Below, one piece after another: positions 57,553-64,000 of a DNA stretch of 64,000 bases (positions are counted from its first letter, which is position 1; each line of letters opens with the position of its first letter). Below the pieces are notes generated by a model. That model made no database searches, was not told the origin of the DNA, and was given only the letters and a program-made list of their open reading frames with translations. A program made the position numbers and the translations under genes. Source of the stretch: Drosophila pseudoobscura (taxonomy: Eukaryota > Arthropoda > Insecta > Diptera > Drosophilidae); NCBI RefSeq assembly GCF_009870125.1, contig NC_046683.1:47817869-47881868 (forward strand), given 5' to 3'.

Positions 57553-60259
57553 CCGCTGCTAGACTGAAATATGAAATACTTTCTCCAAAGGCAAATCCAC
57601 AACTCAAAAAGCAAAGAGTAAGTGTTCGAATTTCAGTGGCATTTACTCCAGGCTTAACAAAGGCGAAGCCCCAAGGAGGAGGCACCACGTCCCCCCCCCA
57701 TCATCAACGCATCATGAAAATAATAAACTTGTACATTTTGTTGGTGGCCTTTGTCTTTGGATCTGCGAGAGCTTATTATTTCTTTTATTTACATAATGTA
57801 GAAGCCCACTCCCCCCTCTCCCCCCTCTACCGCCCCCTCTCTAAGGCCTGTGTGCAATTTACATAACACGCCGGCAACAAATTTCCCTTTTGTTGATCAT
57901 CTGGGGGGGGGTGGCGATGGTATGGCGGGGGCGTGGTTTATGTGTGCTTTGTCTTATTTGTTTTTAGACGCAAACATTTGGTGGCTTTTATGCGAGTACC
58001 AGCCCCCAGTGGGTGGGGCAGGTCATGAGGTTTGATTGGCCTGCGGTGTGGTGCGGGGGGGGGGGGGGGCATTAGTGGCAACCAAGGAGTCCGCGGGGCT
58101 GTGGTGTGTCTTTATTAATAGCTTAAGGGCTCTAAGGATTAATGGTTTGGGTGGAGGAGCTCTGCCCCCCCCCCCCCCCCCCCCCTGGCCCTACTGTGGA
58201 AGGATATCAAATATATATCCTTCGTGTTTGTGTGTGTGTGTGTTTTCTTTTCTCGGTTTTATCTGTGCGACCAGAGCGGGCCCTGAGCGAAAACAAAAAC
58301 AGGATTTGTCCATTGTGCCGCAAATTGGATTAGGTCAGGGTCCTGTGCCGCTCCACTGATTGCAGCAGCCACTGCCGCTGCCGCTGCCACTGCAGCGTTG
58401 CATGCAACGAGTTGTGGCTGTGGTATGTATCTCCTTCTGTATCGCTTACATGTCTACTTGACAAGGTCCTTGTTGGGCTGTTTGTTTGATTATTTGCCAG
58501 GATAACATCAACACACTCGATTGAGGTCTACAGCTGCAAACTCTGATACAGGGGAGGGAGGGGGAGGGAGAGGGGAAGGGACAGAGGGAGAGAGGCAGAG
58601 AGATTGGGACAATACTCGCACTCGTCCTCCGTATCCTGCGCCTTTGCTGTGTTTTCATTGCGTTTTGATTGGATTTTTCTATGGCCTGCTGTTGCCCCAA
58701 TTAAGCCACAACATTCCTGCCACCCCCCCACCCTGCCTGCCCCGCCTGCCTCTTGCTTCGTGCCTCGTTGTGATATTTTATTGCTGTCGCAATGTTTGCT
58801 TATTTTTGACGCCGCCATCAAACTGCAGTGCCTCCTCCTGTGGCCACCCCAAAATTTTTCGGAAGGACCTTTGTCTGCCTGTCAATATGTCAATTTGATG
58901 CTGCCACTGCCGCTGCCACTGCCACTGCCACTGCCACTCCGGCTGCTCCTTTTCATGCTTTCTATGACAGAAATTAAGTTGGCATTGTCGTCATTCGTTC
59001 TGCGTTTGCTTTTCGCCTTCATTTTGGGTCTCGATTTGATTCCACTTCGATTCCCATTCGCATTCGCATTCGTTTGCCATTTCTTTTTCCGCGGTGGTGG
59101 CTCTGCCCCTCCCCTCCCGCCGCCCTCCACCCCTCGATGGCCGCTCGATTGCGGCAACATTATATTTTTATTAAATGCAATCAGCAATTTGGCTGCCTTT
59201 CTGCCCCCCCCGTCCTTGATTCCGAATTGTTTAGGCAATTAAATTCATATGCCCCGATTTTCCTATTTTTTCCCTATCATTTTTGAGGACTATTGCCGGC
59301 ATTCTGCGGGTTTTTTTAGGGCCCGCAGTGGCGGTGCTTTGTACAGTCCGGGGAGGACCACAAAACACACGGATTTTCCATTAAAAAAGGAAGAGTGCTG
59401 CCACCTCTTAGGGGGAGAGGGAAGACCATCCATCACCGATCCCCAACAAAGCCAAGGCCTGGAAAAAATTAAGAAAAATTCATATAAATTTGCTAGAAAA
59501 GGCCTTTGATACCCTGCCAGAGGCTCTTTGGGGCTGCTTGGCCCACAAAACGTGTGTCTTCCAAGGGGGCGTGGCACAAGGCCGAACAGCTGCTGCTGGC
59601 GACAATTTCTGGCGAATTTGCAAATAGAAAACATTTAATTGCAAATTGCTAAACGGGCTCCAAGATCGTCCCCACAGCAGGGCGAAAACGGTGGCCACAG
59701 AGGGGCAGGGGGAGGGGCCGAGGGGGGAAAGAAAGAAACAGATTGGCCAAGCATAAATCCTTGAGAGCACCAGAGTGGCGAGGGTCATGTGGTTTAAGTG
59801 GGGAAAGGGATGAGGGGAGAGGCAGGGGGGGGGGGGGTAACCCGGCCACAATTTCCGTTTTCCGGCGACGGCAGCGCCTGCAGCTCAGATTCACTTTTTT
59901 GCGTACAACAACAACAATGAAACGCAAGTCGAAACATTTTGCGGTTGCCCCACCCCCCCCTCTCCCCCACAGCCCTGCCACCGCAACGCATGCATAAATT
60001 ATTATTTCCTCGTCTCCGCTGGCTGCAACATTGCAACGTTGCCTTCAAGGAAATGGGGTACATGGAATAAGTGATCGGATGGGGCAGGGGCCCTGATCCG
60101 GGCAGCCAGGAGATTAGGAAGTACATTCCAGAGGAGCAGAAGAGGGGCTGTGGCCAGGCTTGTTGCATGCCGTGTGCCTTGGGGGGGGCACCAAGAGTAT
60201 CTCCAAGGTCGTCTTTGAATGCCTGGCAGCCACTATCTTTCTCTCTGTCTATGGCAGTA

Positions 60260-60500
60260 CATTCCTCTAGATCCTCCTCCTCTTCCCCCTGCTCCTAGGA
60301 CTGCTGCTCCTCCTCCTCCTCGTCCTGGGGCTGCTCCTCCTCCTCCTCCTGCTCCTAGGGCTGCTGCTCCTCCTCCTCCTGCTCCTCCTAGGGCTGCTCC
60401 TCTTCCTCCTGCTCCTCCTAGGGCTGCTCATCCTCCTCCTCCTCCTCCTCCTCCTAGAGCTGCTCCTCCTCCTCCCCCTGTGCCTGCTGCTGCTGCTGCT
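60260..60500. repeat. CTCCTC/GGGCTGCTCCT minisatellite
   Basis: Imperfect repeats of CCTCCTCCTGCTCCTAGGGC-type units, nearly pure pyrimidine plus GCT, AGG and GG interruptions. Confidence 0.8.
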
Positions 60501-60667
60501 CCCTCTCATCGGTACGTCATTGTTTCGTATGCGAATGACACTTGAAAGTGGTTTGGTTTTTGTATCCCCGCCCTGCCCCTAGCCTGCCACGCCCACGCGA
60601 CTCGCGGGTACAACACAACAACAACAACAAAAACAACCCATATTTGAACGCTTTTGTTTTGCATTTT

Positions 60668-60671
<4 letters not shown>

Positions 60672-60698
<27 letters not shown>

Positions 60699-60699
60699 T
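60672..60699. repeat. (CA)n microsatellite
   Basis: About 14 CA units. Confidence 0.9.
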
Positions 60700-61134
60700 A
60701 AACAACCACTTGAGCACACACACACAAACATAAAGAAAAATTCGTTTTGCGGTTTTTATCACACGAAACAGCTTCTCCCACAAGCTTCTCTCCCTCTCTC
60801 TCTTTCTCCCCCTCTCTGTCTCTCTGTCTCTCTCTTTGGCTGGCAAAAACTGCTTTAATTGGAGTCGATGGCGTTATTTATATAAATGTTTGCCATTTCT
60901 CTTCGTTCGCCCCGTTTGCATTTCATTTTTTTGGCAGTTTAAATTGTAGGCGTCCCGTGATATATTGGCCATTGGGGGCTGGGCTCCATACTCTGGTCTC
61001 CGGTCTCCGGTCTGCGGACCCCTGCGTTGCTCTGCTGACCTTGTTCTGTGCATAATTTTCAGACATTTTATGGCTGCGAAAGTGGTTGAAAGTTGAAGAT
61101 TAAAGAGAACCACCACAGAAGGGGAATATGGCCA

Positions 61135-61890
61135 CTTTTCGAGCATAATTCGAGGTAGTTCGAGGTCCCTTTAGGATCTTCCAGCATCTGAAATGGTGGG
61201 GAACCTCTAGGAAGTGGAGGATGATATCTTTCCGAGCAAAATCCGAGGCAAGCAAGGACCCCTTTAGGTTCTTCCAGCATCTGAAGTGATGGGGAACCTC
61301 TAGGAAGTGGAGGATGATATCTTTCCGAGCACAATCCGAGGTAGTTCGAGGTCCCTTTAGGATCTTCCAGCATCTGAAATGGTGGGGAACCTCAAAGAAG
61401 GGGAATATGGCCACTTTCCGAGCACAATCCGAGGCCAGTAAGGACCCCTTTAGGATCTTCCAGCATGTAAAATGGTGAGGAACCTCTAAGAAGGGGAGGA
61501 TGATATCTTTTAGAGCACAATCCGAGCCAAGCAAGGACCCCTTTAGGATCTTCCAGTATCTGAAATGGTGAGGAACCTCTAAGAAGGGGAATATGGCCAC
61601 TTTTCGAGCACAATTCGAGGTAGTTCGAGGTCCTATAGGATCTTCCAGCATCTGAAGTGATGGGGAACCTCTAGGAAGTGGAGGATGATATCTTTCCGGG
61701 CACTATCCGAGGCAAGCAAGGACCCCTTTAGGATCTTCCAGCCTCTAAAATGGTGGGGAACCTCTAAGAAGGGGAATATGGTCACTTTCCAGGCACAATC
61801 CGAGGTAGCTTTTGGTGAGTAAGGATCCTTATGGGATCCGAGGCCAACAAGGACCCCTTTAGGTTCTTCCAGCAGCTGCCAGAGCATAGC
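61135..61890. repeat. Minisatellite of 93-bp units
   Basis: The anchor word TTCCAG recurs at about 61179, 61272, 61365, 61458, 61551, 61643, 61736 and 61867, that is, steps of 93 bp (one of 92, the last 131). Units come in two main variants: GGTAGTTCGAGGTCCC with GGGGAATATGGCCACTTT, and GCAAGCAAGGACCCC with GTGGAGGATGATATC. Because 93 is 31 codons, a minus-strand frame (61100-61651) stays open through six units with the repeated motif FLEVPHHFRCWKILKG. Confidence 0.9.
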
Positions 61891-61899
61891 CAATCCTAG

Positions 61900-64000
61900 T
61901 CTGCCGCCCACATCCTGGTCTGCGCACTTGCGGCTGCTCTCTCAATGACCTCCAAGAATGCTTGGCCAATGTCAAGAGGTACCTGGCAGGCAGACATGTT
62001 CCATGTGCTCGAAGGCCCATTAGGGGGACGGCCATAAAACCGTGAAATCACATACAAAACGCATTTAACGCCCCACATCAAGAAAAAACAGAGAGATAGA
62101 GAGGGAGAGAGAGAGAGAGAGAGGGAGAGAGGGAGCGAGAGAGAGGGAGAGAAACATTTTGGTTTTAATTAAAGAGGAGGCCGAAAAACAAAACGAAACA
62201 ACAAAGAAATGTATCTCGAGGATATTTTAATTTAATGTTAGCTGGAGCCACCAGTAAGTACTTCCGTTTACAGCTAGACGTGCGCCTGCTGCACATGTGT
62301 GTGGCAAGGGCAGGGGGGTGGGGGAGCCGCCTTGGATCCAATGTCAATGCCACACGGAAACAACAGCCACAACAAATTCCCCGACTCAATTTCAGAAAAT
62401 GATTTAACGACTCCATTTGAGCATGAAATTGCAAGGAAGTGCAGGGGGGCGCGGCGGCGGGGAGGGGAGCAGGGGGTGTCCTCCTGGTTGTCCCCTCTTT
62501 TGGGCTTATTTTCAGTCGAGTGTTTTAAATGGGGAGCAACACAGAAAGAATACAACAAATAAACGAAAGAAGGGAAGGTCCTTGGTCCTTGGTCCTTGGT
62601 CCTGGCACAAAAGCCATTCACCAGCATCGCTGACGGCCGTGGCAACTTTATCACTAAGTGGGAAAATCTGTAGGATTTTTTAAGTGCTCCTGCATATGGG
62701 AAAGGGAATGGGAATGGAAAGAGGACAGCACCTCCATTGTCCTGGGATAACTCCTCGTTTCAAGTTCGTTGTCGTTGTCTACGAAGAGGATCCACACACA
62801 CACACCCGTTTTTGTTTTGTTGTTTTCAAGGTGTGCTAAGGAGGCGTTTGCACAAAACAATTTTCATTTACTTTGCGTTTTTAATCATGCTTAAAGGATA
62901 TGTCAGGCAAACGCTCGTTATTATATAGACAAGACACGACACGGCAGGACAGGACGAGACTGGGTCCGTCCGTCTGGCAGGCGGGCAGGCAGGCAGGCAG
63001 GCAGGATGTCAACGCAAATTCAAGTGAAATGATGCACAAGGAAATAATAGAGAAAAGAAAAGGATTGCTACCGGATGAATGCACTTCATTTGAAGTAGAA
63101 GTGGAAGGAATGCAGTCCTAGTCCTCATTGTTAGACAGGACTGGAGCTGGAGCCGGAGCGCACACCGAAGGCAGCGCCCAAGTCAAGCCCAAAGGATTAC
63201 AGACTTTGAGGGGTGTGTGCTGTCGATTTTTCATATCCATCATGGCCATTGATGATCGTGTTTTGGCATATTTGTGGCTTACCCTAAAAGGTAAGCAGAG
63301 CCGTCACTCCTTTACTCCTTCTCTCCCAAGGGATTGAGGTTTCGCGGGAAAAGGCTGAGGGAAGGACAGCCATAAAGCAGAGACCGGTGGGCATTAGAAG
63401 CGGGACAATCGATGTGAAGGCAGTGGAAGCTGCCAGAGAGAAGTCTTTTCATAATACACTTGAAGAAATGGTTAGCCCCAACTTTAATCCATGTATAAAA
63501 CCCTTTAAAATAAATGTTATGCATTAATGTGCGTGTGAGCAAGTCGCACAATCAAACCACCAACACTCATGGTCTTCAAGTACATCGAGAACTGCCATCC
63601 GCCTCGTTTCTTGGCCTCGCCTGCGAGTAGGAGCCAAATATTGAACATTCCGCTCATTCGAAAGTGCTGATTAGTGCTTTGGACATCGAATTTCAGGGTT
63701 TTTTTTCCAGCAATGTTTGAGTGTTTGGCTCTCCAGGACCAAAATCCAATGAAGGCAAGTATATAAATACTTTATCTCCAAACCCGAATAAGACATCAAA
63801 ATCATAATCCTGGCTTTCGCAGACACACCATCTCCGATAGGGACATTGAGTGACAACCATTGTTCCGCTCGATACTGATCATTCAAGCGAAAAAGCAGCG
63901 AGAAAGGATTATGCGGCTTAGGGGTGTGCGCCCCTATGCCTCTGTTCCTCTGTGCCTCTGTCCCTCTGTGCCTCTGTCCCTCTATGCATGGATTGTGGCT
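61900..64000. other. Right end of window: simple-sequence DNA, no supported gene
   Basis: GA-rich tract (62093-62153), TCCTTGG repeats (62577-62602), GGCAG/GACACG repeats (62930-63005) and CCTCTGTSCCTCTGT repeats (63938-63985). A short frame MAIDDRVLAYLWLTLK (63242 onward) runs into a GTAAGC donor near 63291, but no partner exon was secured. Confidence 0.4.

Larger units (their letters stand above)
57700..61100. other. Gene-poor region with GC-rich repeats
   Basis: A G-run (58057-58069), a 21-base C-run (58165-58185), CTGCCA repeats (58905-58935), GCATTC repeats (59060-59075), GCTCCT/CTCCTC arrays (60260-60500) and a CA run (60672-60699). A 50-codon plus-strand frame at 57714-57866 begins with a signal-like segment (MKIINLYILLVAFVFG) but has nothing else in support. 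Confidence 0.5.

Noticed and set aside
57714-57866. 50-codon frame with signal-like N-terminus
   Set aside because: Short, in low-complexity flank, tail dominated by CCCCTCT repeats; nothing else supports it.
60219-60545. Proline/alanine-rich frame and its antisense Arg/Ser-rich frame
   Set aside because: Explained by the CTCCTC/GCTCCT repeats; no flanking gene structure.
61100-61651. 183-codon repeat frame as a definite protein gene
   Set aside because: The period of 93 bp alone keeps the frame open; a unit of 92 bp breaks it upstream; no start context or transcript evidence. Kept only as a repeat and a finding.

Overview
The window reads as euchromatic DNA of a Drosophila species. Short GT-AG introns (about 60-110 nt), DRE and M1BP promoter motifs, and recognisable orthologues of SRm160, RpS4, Syx13 and eIF2A all fit. 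From memory, SRm160, RpS4 and Syx13 lie together on Muller element D of D. melanogaster. The high density of GC-rich microsatellites and long C/G runs would suit an obscura-group fly. That species-group call is inference and was not tested.

Layout. 1-1.7 kb: 5' part of the eIF2A gene (minus strand, runs off the window). 3.0-3.8 kb: two candidate short genes for cysteine-clustered one-pass membrane proteins. 4.2-10.8 kb: a five-exon gene for a secreted Spaetzle-type cystine-knot ligand, whose signal peptide is split by a 5.5-kb intron. 12.2-22.0 kb: a compact housekeeping block on the plus strand: SRm160 (splicing coactivator with PWI domain and RS tails), RpS4 (two similar H/ACA-like snoRNA candidates in adjacent introns), Syx13 (endosomal Qa-SNARE) and a DUF2462/UPF0390 small basic protein.

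22.0-33.0 kb: gene-poor, simple-sequence-rich DNA with no gene I can support. 33.0-36.4 kb: three paralogous secreted DM4/12-domain genes, one minus and two plus, with matching exon phases. 36.4-64 kb: another gene-poor stretch. Its only gene-like islands are a 316-bp tandem duplication carrying a short open frame (43.5-44.1 kb), an orphan 160-codon gene with good fly codon usage (56.3-56.8 kb), a pair of near-identical segments about 4 kb apart (53.0-53.6 and 57.1-57.6 kb), and a minisatellite of 93-bp units (61.1-61.9 kb). The rest is microsatellites, a 600-nt pyrimidine tract and homopolymer C/G runs.

The housekeeping genes need no shared pathway. The accessory part is secreted or membrane proteins (Spaetzle-like, DM4/12, Cys-cluster peptides) and fast-evolving orphans. 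I found no transposase, reverse transcriptase, CRISPR array or tRNA. Exon borders were placed by hand from splice consensus, reading phase and family match; no search was run.
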